NCBI RefSeq assembly: GCF_900091525.1
Contig: NZ_FMCU01000001.1
Coordinates: 62,001-126,000 of the forward strand
DNA length: 64,000 bases
Source of the DNA: Micromonospora matsumotoense
GTDB taxonomy: Bacteria > Actinomycetota > Actinomycetes > Mycobacteriales > Micromonosporaceae
Direction of reading: 5' to 3'
A model generated the notes under the pieces. The model was not told where the DNA came from, made no database searches, and saw nothing but the letters and a program-made list of their open reading frames with translations. A program made the translations under genes and the position numbers. Numbering within the stretch: position 1 is the first letter of the stretch; each line of letters opens with the position of its first letter. Shown here in pieces: positions 16,241 to 25,303 of the stretch.

Positions 16241-18160
16241 ATGAACCACCCGTACGACCTGCTCGCCGCCGTCGCCGACGGCGGGGACCCCGGCCCGTTC
16301 GTCCTGCTCCGCCGCGAGGGCATCGACCACGTCGACCTGTTCACCGGCCCGGTACACGTCGCCGACCGGCTCGCCGATCTGCCGCTGCCCGAGGGCGGTC
16401 CCGGCCCCCGGACGCTGGCGCTGGTGCCGTACCGGCAGATCGCCGAACGGGGCTTCGAGTGCGTGGACGACGGTGTCCCGCTGGAGTACCTGACCGTCAC
16501 CGGGCACGTCGAGCTGCCGCTGGCCGACCTGCTCGCCGCCCTGCCGACCGGGCCGGTGGTCACCGGCGACGCCGCCTTCGACATCGACGACGAGGAGTAC
16601 GCGCGGGTCGTCGAACGGGTGCTGGCCGAGGAGATCGGTCGGGGTGAGGGGGCGAACTTCGTCATCCACCGCACCCTGCACGCCACGGTGCAGGGCGCCC
16701 CGTTGGGTGCCGCGCTGGCGGCGCTGGGCCGGCTGCTGCGCGACGAGCGGGGCGCGTACTGGACGTTCCTGGTGCACACCGGCACCCGGATACTGGTCGG
16801 CGCGAGCCCGGAACGGCACGTCAGCGTCGACGACGGCCTGGTCATGATGAACCCGATCAGCGGCACCTTCCGACACACCGGGACGGCCGCCGAGCGGGAC
16901 GGGCTGCTGCGGTTCCTGCGCGACCCGAAGGAGGTCGAGGAGCTCTACATGGTCCTCGACGAGGAGCTGAAGATGATGGCCGGCGTCGCCGAGCACGGCG
17001 GCCAGGTGGTCGGGCCGTACCTCAAGGAGATGGCGCACCTGGCGCACACCGAGTACCTGCTGGCCGGTCGGGGCACGAAGGACGTCCGGGAGGTGCTGCG
17101 GGAGACCATGTTCGCCCCGACGGTGACCGGCAGCCCGATGCAGAACGCCTGCCGGGTGATCGCCCGGCACGAACGTACCGGCCGGCGCTACTACTCCGGC
17201 GTGCTGGCGTTGCTGGGCCGCGACGCCGAGGGCCGGCAGACGTTGGACGCGCCGATCCTGATCAGGACCGCCGAGATCTCCCCCGCCGGGCAGCTGCGGG
17301 TGCCGGTCGGGGCGACCCTGGTCCGCCACTCCACCGCCGCCGGCGAGGTCGCCGAGACGCACGCCAAGGCCGCCGGGGTGCTCGCCGCGCTGGGGCTGGG
17401 CCCGCAGGCGGCGGCCGTCGGCCCGTACCCGCCGGTGCGGTTGGCCGACGACCCGGAGATCCGCGCGGTGCTCGCCGCCCGCAACGCCCCGCTGGCCCGG
17501 TTCTGGCTCGACCAGCGGGTGCCTGGCGCGACGGTGCTGCCCGGGGCGACCGGCCGGCGGGCGCTGGTGGTCGACGGGGAGGACACCTTCACCGGGATGC
17601 TCGCCCACCAGTTGCGGGCGTTGGGCCTGGCGGTGGACGTCCGGCCGTGGCACACCCCCGGCCAGGACGAGGGGTACGACCTGGTGGTCGTCGGCCCCGG
17701 GCCGGGTGACCCCGGCGCGGTCGACGAACCGAAGATGGCGGCCCTGCGCGGGCTGCTGACCCGGCGGCTCGACGCGGGCCGGCCCACCCTGGCGGTGTGC
17801 CTGGGTCACCAACTGCTCAGCGGGCTGCTGGGGTTGACGCTGCACCGCCGCACCGCCCCCTACCAGGGGCTGCAACGAGAGGTGTCGCTGTTCGGGGTGC
17901 CGCGTCGGGTGGGTTTCTACTCGACGTTCACCGCGCGGGCGGCCACCGACCGGATCGGCTCGCCGTACGGGCCGGTGGAGTTGGCCCGGGACCCGCAGGA
18001 CGGGTCGGTGCACGCGCTGCGCGGGCCGGCCTTCGCCGGGGTGCAGTTCCACCCGGAGTCGGTGCTCAGCCGGGACGGCCTGGCGGTGCTGGCCGAGTTG
18101 CTGGGGCAGTTGCTGGCCCGACCGGCGGTGACGGCGCATGGTGATCCGGTGAGCGGGTAG
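16241..18160 (+). CDS. Fused anthranilate synthase (TrpE-TrpG, PhzE-like architecture)
   Basis: A 639-residue fusion. The N-terminal about 390 residues are a chorismate-binding domain (MNPISGTFRHTG, LDEELKMMAG, MAHLAHTEYLLAGRG, TVTGSPMQNA, YYSGVLALLGRD). The C-terminal about 200 residues are a class I glutamine amidotransferase with nucleophile Cys in LAVCLGHQL and the His-Glu pair in VQFHPES. The same architecture occurs in phenazine PhzE (ADIC synthase) and in Streptomyces primary-metabolism anthranilate synthases. The upstream WW leader peptide and the lack of phz genes argue for tryptophan biosynthesis: chorismate + Gln to anthranilate. ATG 16241 has GAGGAG eight bases upstream. Confidence 0.9.
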   Translation: MNHPYDLLAAVADGGDPGPFVLLRREGIDHVDLFTGPVHVADRLADLPLPEGGPGPRTLALVPYRQIAERGFECVDDGVPLEYLTVTGHVELPLADLLAALPTGPVVTGDAAFDIDDEEYARVVERVLAEEIGRGEGANFVIHRTLHATVQGAPLGAALAALGRLLRDERGAYWTFLVHTGTRILVGASPERHVSVDDGLVMMNPISGTFRHTGTAAERDGLLRFLRDPKEVEELYMVLDEELKMMAGVAEHGGQVVGPYLKEMAHLAHTEYLLAGRGTKDVREVLRETMFAPTVTGSPMQNACRVIARHERTGRRYYSGVLALLGRDAEGRQTLDAPILIRTAEISPAGQLRVPVGATLVRHSTAAGEVAETHAKAAGVLAALGLGPQAAAVGPYPPVRLADDPEIRAVLAARNAPLARFWLDQRVPGATVLPGATGRRALVVDGEDTFTGMLAHQLRALGLAVDVRPWHTPGQDEGYDLVVVGPGPGDPGAVDEPKMAALRGLLTRRLDAGRPTLAVCLGHQLLSGLLGLTLHRRTAPYQGLQREVSLFGVPRRVGFYSTFTARAATDRIGSPYGPVELARDPQDGSVHALRGPAFAGVQFHPESVLSRDGLAVLAELLGQLLARPAVTAHGDPVSG

Positions 18161-18171
18161 CAGGGCGGTGG

Positions 18172-18214
18172 CCGGTGGACCGGACGGGTCGAGAGCCCCC
18201 GTCCGGTCCACCGG
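18172..18214. terminator. Strong bidirectional terminator
   Basis: Perfect 17-bp stem CCGGTGGACCGGACGGG (18172-18188) with its inverse at 18198-18214 and a 9-nt loop, between convergent anthranilate synthase and wrbA genes. Confidence 0.85.
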
Positions 18215-18262
18215 TCACCCGCCGGGCCGGTGCGGTCCGGCTGCCCGGTGTGGTCCGGCGGC

Positions 18263-18880
18263 TCAGCCGGCGAGGCCGCGCTTGACGGCGGCGCCGATCC
18301 GGACCGCCCGCTTGGCGGTCAGCGCGGTGGCCGCGAGCGCCACATGATCCGGGGCGACCTCGCCGTTGTTGCTGGTGTGCGAGGCGCCGTACGGGTTGCC
18401 GGCGACGAACTGGCTCGGGTCGGTGTAACCAGGGGTGACCACCACACCACCCCAGTGGTAGAAGATCGTGAACAGCGACAGCAGGGTCGACTCCTGGCCG
18501 CCGTGCGAGGTGGCGGTGGAGGTGAAGCCGCTGTAGACCTTGTCGGCCAGCGCCCCGTTGGCCCAGAGCGGGCCGGTGGTGTCGATGAACTGCTTGAGCT
18601 GGGCGGCGATCATGCCGTACCGGGTGGGGCTACCGAAGATCACCACGTCGGCCCAGGCCAGATCGTCGATCTCGGCCTCCATCACGTCCTGGGTCTCCAG
18701 CCGGTGCGCCTGCCAGCCCGCGTTGGAGCGGATCGCCTCGTCGGGTGCCAACTCCCGCACCTTGCGCAGGTGTACCTCGGCCCCCGCCTCCCCGGCGGCC
18801 TCGCACGCCGCCTGCGCCATCTGGTAGGTGATGCCGGTCGCGCTGTAGTAGATGACCGCTACCTTGACCTGGCCGTCCAT
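18263..18880 (-). CDS. wrbA: NAD(P)H:quinone oxidoreductase WrbA
   Basis: A 205-residue flavodoxin-fold protein of the WrbA (type IV NQO) family. VAVIYYSATGITYQMAQA is the FMN phosphate loop. FGSPTRYGMIAAQLKQFIDTTG and STATSHGGQESTLLSLFTIFYHWG are diagnostic of WrbA. It reduces quinones with two electrons and protects against redox cycling. ATG 18880 is preceded by GAGGAG. It is a single-gene unit bounded by the 17-bp terminator. The length matches the family (about 200). Confidence 0.94.
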   Translation of the reverse strand: MDGQVKVAVIYYSATGITYQMAQAACEAAGEAGAEVHLRKVRELAPDEAIRSNAGWQAHRLETQDVMEAEIDDLAWADVVIFGSPTRYGMIAAQLKQFIDTTGPLWANGALADKVYSGFTSTATSHGGQESTLLSLFTIFYHWGGVVVTPGYTDPSQFVAGNPYGASHTSNNGEVAPDHVALAATALTAKRAVRIGAAVKRGLAG

Positions 18881-18966
18881 CGTCTGTGTCCTCCTCGATT
18901 CGGGTCAGCTCCGGCGACTACCCGCCGGTTGCCGGGTCAAACGTTCCGCCGTGGCATGATCCGGAC

Positions 18967-19204
18967 ATGCAGTGCGCCGCCACCGCCGAGGACTGGCCGG
19001 CGATCTGGCCCTTCCTGCGGGAGATCGTCGCTGCCGGGCAGACGTACACCTGGCCGCACGACGTCAGCGCGGACGACGCCCCCGGCGGTGGCTGGTCGCC
19101 CCGCCCGGTCGGACGGTGGTCGCGGTGGACGACGACCGGAGGGTTTCCGCCATCCCGACCTCGGCCTGGTCGACCTGCTGGTGATGCACCGCCGGCTCGA
19201 CTGA
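18967..19204 (+). pseudogene. GNAT N-acetyltransferase remnant with internal deletion and frameshifts
   Basis: ATG 18967 opens TAEDWPAIWPFLREIV and AGQTYTWPHDV, the usual N-terminus of a GNAT acetyltransferase. The reading then moves to a second frame giving PPGRTVVAVDDDR (ends near 19138). A third frame immediately gives EGFRHPDLGLVDLLVMHRRLD and TGA at 19202-19204, the usual C-terminus of the same family. An intact protein is about 160-170 residues, so about 80 central codons, including the acetyl-CoA loop, are missing. The join lies near the CGGAG at 19136-19142. It cannot make an active enzyme. Confidence 0.75.
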
Positions 19205-19466
19205 CCGGCCGGCGGTCCCGAGAGTTTCGGCCGCAGCTCAAGTTTTCCGCAAGTTCCGCCCGGGAACGCTCCCACGCCCGGGCCGGAACGCGATCCTGGG
19301 GGGCACGGATGCCGGGGGTGGAGACCACCTTCGGTAGCCGGGGGGACCTGCACGGGGGATCGCGCTCCGCCGGTTCGGCAACCGGCGTAGCGCGATCAGG
19401 GGTGCCCACCCCGGCCGTGACCACCGGTTCGGGCCCGGCGTGACCGCCGGTGTCGGGGGACGCTCC

Positions 19467-19478
19467 TATGCTGACCGC
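19467..19478 (+). promoter_or_regulatory. -10 element of a leaderless transcript
   Basis: TATGCT (19467-19472) followed by six bases and a GTG start at 19479. This supports the chosen start of the winged-helix gene. Confidence 0.55.
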
Positions 19479-20585
19479 GTGGTGGAGCTGACCGGTGGCG
19501 AGGCGCTGACGTTGCGGATGACCGCGCTGGCGCTGCGGGAACATCCGACCGGCCGCCCGGTGGACGTCGCCGGGGTGGTGGAGTGGTTCGGGGCCATGCA
19601 GGCCCAGGACGCGGCGAGCGGCCTGTGGTCGCTGGGGCTGCGGCTGCCCGGCCGCACCGAGGCCGACGTGCGGGCCGCCCTGGAGCGGCGCGAGGCGCTG
19701 CGTACCTGGCCGATGCGCGGCACCGTGCACCTGGTGCCCTGCCGGGACGCCCGCTGGATGCTGGAGTTGACCGGCGTACGGGCACTGGCCGGGGCACCGG
19801 CCCGCCGGGCCGTGCTCGGGCTGACCGAGGCCGAGGTCGACCGGGCCGCCGACGTGCTCGGCGCGGCGCTGGCCGGCGGCGGCCGACTGACCCGCGCCCA
19901 GTGCCTGGCCGCGCTCACTGCCGCCGGTGTCGACGTCACCGGTCAGCGCGGCTACCACCTGCTCTGGTACGCCAGCCAGCGGGGCGTCACCTGCATCACC
20001 CCGCACGTGGGCACCGAGCAGACCTTCGCGCTGCTCGACGAGTGGGCTCCCGACCCGCACCGGCCCGAGCGGGACGAGGCGCTGGGCATCCTGGCCCGCC
20101 GGTACTTCCGCAGTCACGGGCCGACGACCCGGCGGGACTTCACCGGTTGGACGGGGCTGACCGCCGCCGACGCGAAACGCGCCGTCGCGGTCGCCACCGA
20201 CGCCGGACAGTTGGCCCGGGTGCAGGTCGACGGGGTGGAGTCGTATCTCGACCCGACGTTGCTCGACGCGCCCCGCCTGCCGGTGGACGACGTGCACGTG
20301 CTGCCCGGCTTCGACGAATACCTGCTGGGCTTCAAGGACCGCGCCCTGATGGTCGACCCGGCACACATGTCGGCGGTGGTCCCCGGCGGCAACGGGGTCT
20401 TCCAGTCCACCGTGGTACGCGGCGGCCGGGTGATCGGCACCTGGAAGCGCCGCCTCGCCCGGACCAGGGTCACCGTGACGGTGCAGCCACTGGTCACGCT
20501 GGACCCGTCGACCAGGCAGCGGGTCGAGGCGGCGTGGGAAGGCTACGCCCGCTTCCTCGCCCTGCCGCTGCACTTCTCCTGGTAG
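19479..20585 (+). CDS. Winged-helix DNA-binding domain protein (HTH_42/YcaQ-related)
   Basis: A 368-residue protein of the family with repeated winged-helix domains (HTH_42, related to AlkX/YcaQ). Signatures are LRMTALALREHP, VVEWFGAMQAQDAASGLWSLGLR, LRTWPMRGTVHLV near the N-terminus and DVHVLPGFDEYLLGFKDR towards the C-terminus. AlkX/YcaQ relatives are DNA glycosylases for interstrand crosslinks or alkylated bases. The catalytic Gln-x-Gln (QAQ) in GAMQAQD is retained here. A role in DNA repair is a reasonable but unproven inference. The GTG at 19479 was chosen for the -10 motif upstream; an upstream in-frame GTG at 19440 exists. Confidence 0.82.
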   Translation: MVELTGGEALTLRMTALALREHPTGRPVDVAGVVEWFGAMQAQDAASGLWSLGLRLPGRTEADVRAALERREALRTWPMRGTVHLVPCRDARWMLELTGVRALAGAPARRAVLGLTEAEVDRAADVLGAALAGGGRLTRAQCLAALTAAGVDVTGQRGYHLLWYASQRGVTCITPHVGTEQTFALLDEWAPDPHRPERDEALGILARRYFRSHGPTTRRDFTGWTGLTAADAKRAVAVATDAGQLARVQVDGVESYLDPTLLDAPRLPVDDVHVLPGFDEYLLGFKDRALMVDPAHMSAVVPGGNGVFQSTVVRGGRVIGTWKRRLARTRVTVTVQPLVTLDPSTRQRVEAAWEGYARFLALPLHFSW

Positions 20586-20609
20586 CCCGCCTCCCGCAGC
20601 GGCCGAGAC

Positions 20610-20638
20610 TTGACAGACGTCGTACGTCACACCAATAT
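20610..20638 (+). promoter_or_regulatory. Promoter of the esterase gene with a dyad in its spacer
   Basis: TTGACA (20610-20615), a 17-nt spacer, and CAATAT (20633-20638). The spacer carries GACGT-CGT-ACGTC (20616-20628), a perfect 5-bp dyad that could be a repressor site. The segment is locally A/T-rich. Confidence 0.5.
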
Positions 20639-20848
20639 GAGCATCGATATATGCACTGATTCCGCGTCCCGTCCGGGGGGTCGAGATGACACCGGACCGG
20701 TCGACGTCTGCGCCCGCTGCTTCGACCGCCGTCCCATGCTGAAGTCGATGCTTCGGTGACGCCTTCGCGTCCGGTCGGGTGGCCCAGGTAGTGCTCTGGC
20801 GTCACACCCCCGAACCGGATGACGGCCTCCCCGTAAGGAGACGACCCT

Positions 20849-22210
20849 GTGCCACCTCGCAAACGCTCGGCCCCATTAATCGGGACGATCCTGGCCGCCC
20901 TGGTCCTGGTCGCCGTCGGCGCGAACGTCATCACGAACGCGCCACCGGCCGCGGCGGCCACCACTGCCGGCTGCGGCAAGGCCCCGGGGCTGAACAGCGG
21001 CACCCACACCATCCAGAGCGGCGGCAAGAGCCGCAGCTTCATCCTCCGGCTCCCCGACAGCTACAACAACACCTACCCGCACCGGCTGGCCTTCGGGTTC
21101 CACTGGTTGGGTGGCACCGCCAGTGCCGTCGCCTCGGGCGGAACCGACGGCTACCCCTGGGCCTACTACGGCATGCTGTCGCAGTCGAACAACACCACGA
21201 TCTTCGTCGCCCCACAGGGCATCAACAACGGCTGGGCCAACACCAACGGTGAGGACGTCACCTTCACCGACGACATGATCCGCATGATCGACAACGCGCT
21301 CTGCGTCGACACGACACAACGCTTCTCGGTCGGGTTCAGCTACGGCGGCGCGATGAGCTACTCGTTGGCGTGTTCCCGGCCGACGGTGTTCCGTGCGGTC
21401 GCGGCCATCGCCGCCCCTGGAACGATCAGTGGCTGCAGTGGCGGGACCCAGCCCGTGGCGTACCTGGGAATTCACGGGATCAGCGACAACATTCAGAGCG
21501 GCCGGTCACTACGCGACAGGTGGCTCCGGAACAACGGTTGCGCGGCGCAGAACGCCCCCGAGCCCGCGCGGGGCAGCCTGACCCACATCATCACCGCCTA
21601 CTCGTGCCGGGCCGGCTACCCGGTGGTCTGGGCCCCGTTCGACGGCGGCCACCAGCAGGGCCCGGTGGACGGTTGTGCCGGCTGTGAGAGCGGCGCGCGA
21701 AGCTGGGTCAAGCCTGAGGTGTGGCGGTTCTTCACCCAGTTCGGATCGACCCCGCCGACCACCACGCCGCCGACCACGCCGCCGACCACCACGCCGCCGA
21801 CCACGCCCCCGGCTGGCCAGGCGAACGTCATGATCGCGGGTAGCCAGTCGAACCGTTGCATCGACGTCGCCAACTCCAGCACGAGCAACGGCGCCCGGTT
21901 GCAGCTGTGGGACTGCCACGGCAACAGCAACCAGCGCTGGACCCATACCACCAACCGCACCCTGACCGTCTACGGCAACAAGTGCCTGGACGCCAGCGGG
22001 TCGGGCACCAGCAACGGCACCGTCGTCCACATCTGGGACTGTAACGGCGGCGCGAACCAGCAGTGGAACCGGAACAGCAACGGGACCATCACCTCCGCCC
22101 AGTCGGGACTCTGCCTGGACGCCGTCGGCGCCGGCACCGCCAACGGGACGCAACTCAACCTGTGGGCGTGCAACGGAGGCGGCAACCAGCAGTGGGCTAT
22201 CCGTAGCTGA
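20849..22210 (+). CDS. Secreted feruloyl esterase-like alpha/beta-hydrolase with ricin-type CBM13
   Basis: A 453-residue secreted enzyme. Residues 1-36 are a Sec signal peptide (AAA cleavage region). Residues about 40-285 form an esterase domain of the polyhydroxybutyrate-depolymerase/CE1 feruloyl-esterase type, with nucleophile Ser in VGFSYGGAMS and a catalytic His in FDGGHQQ; paired Cys are frequent. A threonine-proline linker (TTTPPTTPP repeats, about residues 300-325) leads to a ricin B-type beta-trefoil (325-453) with three QxW repeats (QRW, QQW, QQW). It probably releases ferulate or other acyl groups from arabinoxylan while bound to the polymer. GTG 20849 follows AAGGAG with 8-nt spacing. 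Confidence 0.9.
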   Translation: MPPRKRSAPLIGTILAALVLVAVGANVITNAPPAAAATTAGCGKAPGLNSGTHTIQSGGKSRSFILRLPDSYNNTYPHRLAFGFHWLGGTASAVASGGTDGYPWAYYGMLSQSNNTTIFVAPQGINNGWANTNGEDVTFTDDMIRMIDNALCVDTTQRFSVGFSYGGAMSYSLACSRPTVFRAVAAIAAPGTISGCSGGTQPVAYLGIHGISDNIQSGRSLRDRWLRNNGCAAQNAPEPARGSLTHIITAYSCRAGYPVVWAPFDGGHQQGPVDGCAGCESGARSWVKPEVWRFFTQFGSTPPTTTPPTTPPTTTPPTTPPAGQANVMIAGSQSNRCIDVANSSTSNGARLQLWDCHGNSNQRWTHTTNRTLTVYGNKCLDASGSGTSNGTVVHIWDCNGGANQQWNRNSNGTITSAQSGLCLDAVGAGTANGTQLNLWACNGGGNQQWAIRS

Positions 22211-22249
22211 CGGTCCGACAACCCCGTACCAGCATGGCACGATGCCGAC

Positions 22250-22286
22250 GCGGGGTGGCGGTCGTATCCTCCGGCCGCCACCCCGC
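22250..22286. terminator. Bidirectional hairpin between esterase and ugpC
   Basis: Perfect 12-bp stem GCGGGGTGGCGG (22250-22261) / CCGCCACCCCGC (22275-22286) between convergent genes. Confidence 0.7.
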
Positions 22287-22354
22287 CGGACCGTGTCGCA
22301 CCGGCCCCCGGCGGGCGGGTCGCCACCGCCCCGGTCGACCGCGCACCCGGCGGA

Positions 22355-23560
22355 TCAGTCGCCGAGCGTGCCGGCTGACCGGCCCTCGTGCAGGGTGAGG
22401 TTCCGCCCGGACGACGGGTCGAACAGGTGGATCTTCTCCAGGTTGAACCAGACCCGCCGGTCCTCCCCCTCCTGCACCGGCGACTCGGCCGACAACCGGG
22501 TCACCAGGTTGCCCCCGCCGCCACTGAAGTCGGCACCGGCGTCGGCGGCCAACTCCTCCAACTCGGCGGCGCTGGCCCGCTGCCCCTCCACGGTGAAGTA
22601 GACGTACTTGTCGGAGCCCATCGACTCGACGATGTCGGCCGGCGCGGTGAACTCCATGCCCCGGGCCCGCGCCTCGTCGTCGATCAGCTCGGCGTCCTCG
22701 AAGTGCTCCGGCCGGATGCCGAGGATCAGCTCCCGGGGCGCGTCGGCCCCCTCCAACTCGCGGCGGATCCGGTCGCCGATCGGCACGTCGCCCAGGGCGG
22801 TACGCAGCTTTCCGTCCTCCACGGCGGCGTGCAGGAAGTTCATCGACGGTGAGCCGATGAACCCCGCCACGAAGAGGTTGCGGGGGTGGTCGTACAGCTC
22901 CTGGGGCGGGCCGACCTGCTGGATCGCGCCGCCCCGCATGATCACCACGCGGTCGCCGAGGGTCATCGCCTCGGTCTGGTCGTGGGTCACGTAGACGGTC
23001 GTGGTGCCGAGCTTCTTCTGCAACCGGGACACCACGGTACGCATCTGCACCCGCAGTTTGGCGTCCAGGTTGGACAGCGGCTCGTCCATCAGGAACGCCT
23101 TGGGCTGCCGGACGATCGCCCGACCCATCGCGACCCGCTGGCGCTGCCCACCGGAGAGGTTCGCCGGCTTGCGGTCGAGCAGCGGGGTCAGCTCCAGCAC
23201 CTTCGCCGCCTCGTCCACCTTCTGGTCGATGGTCGCCTTGTCCAGCTTGGCCAACCGCAGCGGGAAGGCCATGTTCTCCCGGACGGTCATGTTCGGGTAG
23301 AGCGCGTACGACTGGAACACCATCGCGATGTCCCGGTCCCGGGGGGCCTTGTCGTTGACGCGTTGCCCGCCGATGCGCAGCTCACCGGAGCTGATGTCCT
23401 CCAGCCCGGCGATCATGTTGAGGGTGGTGGATTTCCCGCACCCCGAGGGGCCGACCAGGATGACGAACTCGCCGTCGGCGATCTCCAGGTCGACGTCCTG
23501 CACCGCGACGGTGCCGTCGGGGAAGCTCTTGCTCACCTTGTCCAGCACGATGTCAGCCAT
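22355..23560 (-). CDS. ugpC: Sugar ABC transporter ATP-binding protein (UgpC/MsiK type)
   Basis: A 401-residue ABC ATPase with Walker A GPSGCGKST, Q-loop VFQSYALYP, signature LSGGQRQRVAMGRA, Walker B AFLMDEPLSNLDA and switch VTHDQTEA. The C-terminal about 150-residue OB/TOBE regulatory domain contains ILGIRPEHFED. This subfamily (MsiK, UgpC, MalK) energises carbohydrate importers, and in Streptomyces one MsiK serves many transporters. It is the last gene of the thu-like operon, eight bases after the permease stop. The ngcEFG importer in this window has no ATPase of its own, so this protein could serve both (inference). Confidence 0.95.
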   Translation of the reverse strand: MADIVLDKVSKSFPDGTVAVQDVDLEIADGEFVILVGPSGCGKSTTLNMIAGLEDISSGELRIGGQRVNDKAPRDRDIAMVFQSYALYPNMTVRENMAFPLRLAKLDKATIDQKVDEAAKVLELTPLLDRKPANLSGGQRQRVAMGRAIVRQPKAFLMDEPLSNLDAKLRVQMRTVVSRLQKKLGTTTVYVTHDQTEAMTLGDRVVIMRGGAIQQVGPPQELYDHPRNLFVAGFIGSPSMNFLHAAVEDGKLRTALGDVPIGDRIRRELEGADAPRELILGIRPEHFEDAELIDDEARARGMEFTAPADIVESMGSDKYVYFTVEGQRASAAELEELAADAGADFSGGGGNLVTRLSAESPVQEGEDRRVWFNLEKIHLFDPSSGRNLTLHEGRSAGTLGD

Positions 23561-23568
23561 TTTGTCAC

Positions 23569-24402
23569 CTATCCCTTGACTGCGCCGGAGGTCAGACCGG
23601 AGACGATGCGGCGCTGGAAGAAGAGCACGAACAGGATGATCGGAATGGTGATCACCACGGCGGCGGCGCAGATCGCCCCGGTGGGGTCCTCGAACTGCGA
23701 CTCACCGGTGAAGAACGACAGGGCCACCGGCACCGTACGGGCCCGCTCGGTCGAGGTGAGCGTGATGGCGAACAGGAAGTCGTTCCAGCAGAAGATGAAG
23801 ACCAGGATCGCCGTGGTGAACAGGCCCGGGGCGGCCAGCGGGGCGATGACCCGCCGGAACGCCTGCGCCTGGGTCGCGCCGTCCATCTTCGCGGCCTTCT
23901 CCAGGTCCCACGGGATCTGCTTGAAGAACGCCGACAGCGTGTAGATCGCCAACGGCAGCGCGAAGGTGATGTACGGCAGGATCAGCCCCGGCCAGGTGTC
24001 GAAGAGGCCGAGTTGCCGCTCGATCTCGAACAGCGGCGACACCAGCGACACCTGCGGGAACATCGCGATCAGCAGGGACACCCCGACCAGCAGGCGCTTG
24101 CCGGGGAAATCCAGCCGACTGATCGCGTACGCGGCCATCGCGCCGAGCACCACCGCGATGAGCGTGGCGATCAGGGCGATGCCGATCGAGTTGACCAGGG
24201 CCCGGACGAACTGGTCGGTGTCGAAGATGCTCTTGTAGTTGTCGAGCGTCCACTCCCGCGGCCAGAACTTGCCGTCGGTCAGGGTGGCCGGGGTCTTGAA
24301 CGACAGGGAGGCGATCCAGAGCACCGGGACCAGGGCGAAGACGACCACGATGACGTCGATCAGGCCCCAGCGCAGCTTCGCCCGGGTGGTGGTGTCGGCC
24401 AT
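23569..24402 (-). CDS. Carbohydrate ABC transporter permease (MalG/ThuG-like)
   Basis: A 277-residue inner-membrane permease with six helices. The EAA loop that docks on the ATPase is [19 protein letters not shown], and the C-terminus [17 protein letters not shown] is typical of the MalG group. It forms a heterodimer with the product of the gene immediately upstream: its ATG at 24402 is one base beyond that gene's stop. The next gene is the ATPase. Trehalose or another alpha-glucoside is the likely substrate by similarity to LpqY-SugABC/ThuEFG, inferred from gene order rather than proven. Confidence 0.93.
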   Translation of the reverse strand: MADTTTRAKLRWGLIDVIVVVFALVPVLWIASLSFKTPATLTDGKFWPREWTLDNYKSIFDTDQFVRALVNSIGIALIATLIAVVLGAMAAYAISRLDFPGKRLLVGVSLLIAMFPQVSLVSPLFEIERQLGLFDTWPGLILPYITFALPLAIYTLSAFFKQIPWDLEKAAKMDGATQAQAFRRVIAPLAAPGLFTTAILVFIFCWNDFLFAITLTSTERARTVPVALSFFTGESQFEDPTGAICAAAVVITIPIILFVLFFQRRIVSGLTSGAVKG

Positions 24403-24403
24403 G

Positions 24404-25303
24404 TCAGCGCCTCTCCCCGTCGTCGCTGCCCGGGGCAGCGGTGCCGAACAGCTTCACGAAGACGAACGCGATGATCGCCACCGTGATGAAGATCAGCACG
24501 GACATCGTGGAGCCGATGCCGAGGTTGAGCCCCCGGATCAGGTTGTTGTAGGCGAGCATCGACACCGACGAGGTCTCGTTGCCGCCGTTGGTGAGCACGA
24601 AGATGTTGTCGAAGACCCGGAACGCGTCGAGGGTGCGGAACAGCAGGGCGACCAGGATCGCCGGCTTCATCACCGGCAGCATCACCTTGGTGAACCGCTG
24701 CCACGCCGTCGCCCCGTCGGTGGAGGCCGCCTTGAGCAGGTCCTCCGGCACCAGCGCCAGCCCGGCCATCAGCAGCAGGGCCATGAACGGGGTGGTCTTC
24801 CAGATCTCCGCCAGCATGATGATCGCCAGCGAGCTGGCCCGCTCGGTCAGCGGCGCGCTGCCGTCGAAGAGGTTGGCCAGGTATCCGGTGCCGGGCGTCC
24901 AGGCGTACCGCCAGGAGAACGCGGCGACGACCGTGACGATGCCGTAGGGGATCAGCGCCGCGGTCCGGACGATGCCCCGGCCGACCAGGGTGCGGTGCAT
25001 GACCAGGGCCAGCCCCATGCCGAGCGCCAGCTCCACCGCGACGGTGACCACCGTGATCAGCATGGTCACCCCGAACGCGGTCCACCAGAACTCGTTGCTG
25101 AGCACGGTGACGTAGTTGTCCAGCCCGATGAACTTACGCTCGTCGGGGAAGCGCAGGTCGAAGCGCTGCAACGACAGCCAGACCGAATAGATGATCGGGT
25201 ACGCGGTGACCAGCACCATGACCAGCGCGGCCGGGGCGCAGAGCAGCCAACCGAGCTTCCGTTCGGCCTTCTTGTTCTCGCTCAACGGGGCACGCCGGCT
25301 CAC
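24404..25303 (-). CDS. Carbohydrate ABC transporter permease (MalF/ThuF-like)
   Basis: A 299-residue permease with six to seven membrane helices. It has [21 protein letters not shown] at the N-terminus, [11 protein letters not shown] characteristic of the MalF/ThuF group, and the EAA loop [21 protein letters not shown]. It starts with GTG at 25303, overlapping the binding-protein gene by four bases (GTGA), which implies translational coupling. It pairs with the following MalG-like permease. Confidence 0.93.
   Translation of the reverse strand: MSRRAPLSENKKAERKLGWLLCAPAALVMVLVTAYPIIYSVWLSLQRFDLRFPDERKFIGLDNYVTVLSNEFWWTAFGVTMLITVVTVAVELALGMGLALVMHRTLVGRGIVRTAALIPYGIVTVVAAFSWRYAWTPGTGYLANLFDGSAPLTERASSLAIIMLAEIWKTTPFMALLLMAGLALVPEDLLKAASTDGATAWQRFTKVMLPVMKPAILVALLFRTLDAFRVFDNIFVLTNGGNETSSVSMLAYNNLIRGLNLGIGSTMSVLIFITVAIIAFVFVKLFGTAAPGSDDGERR

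Noticed and set aside
16241..18160. Phenazine PhzE as primary assignment
   Set aside because: No other phz genes, and a Trp-codon leader peptide upstream; primary tryptophan metabolism fits better.
19262..19273. GGGAACGCTCCC, a CebR-box look-alike
   Set aside because: Its symmetry is broken (GGGAGC expected on both arms), and it lies between a pseudogene and an unrelated gene.
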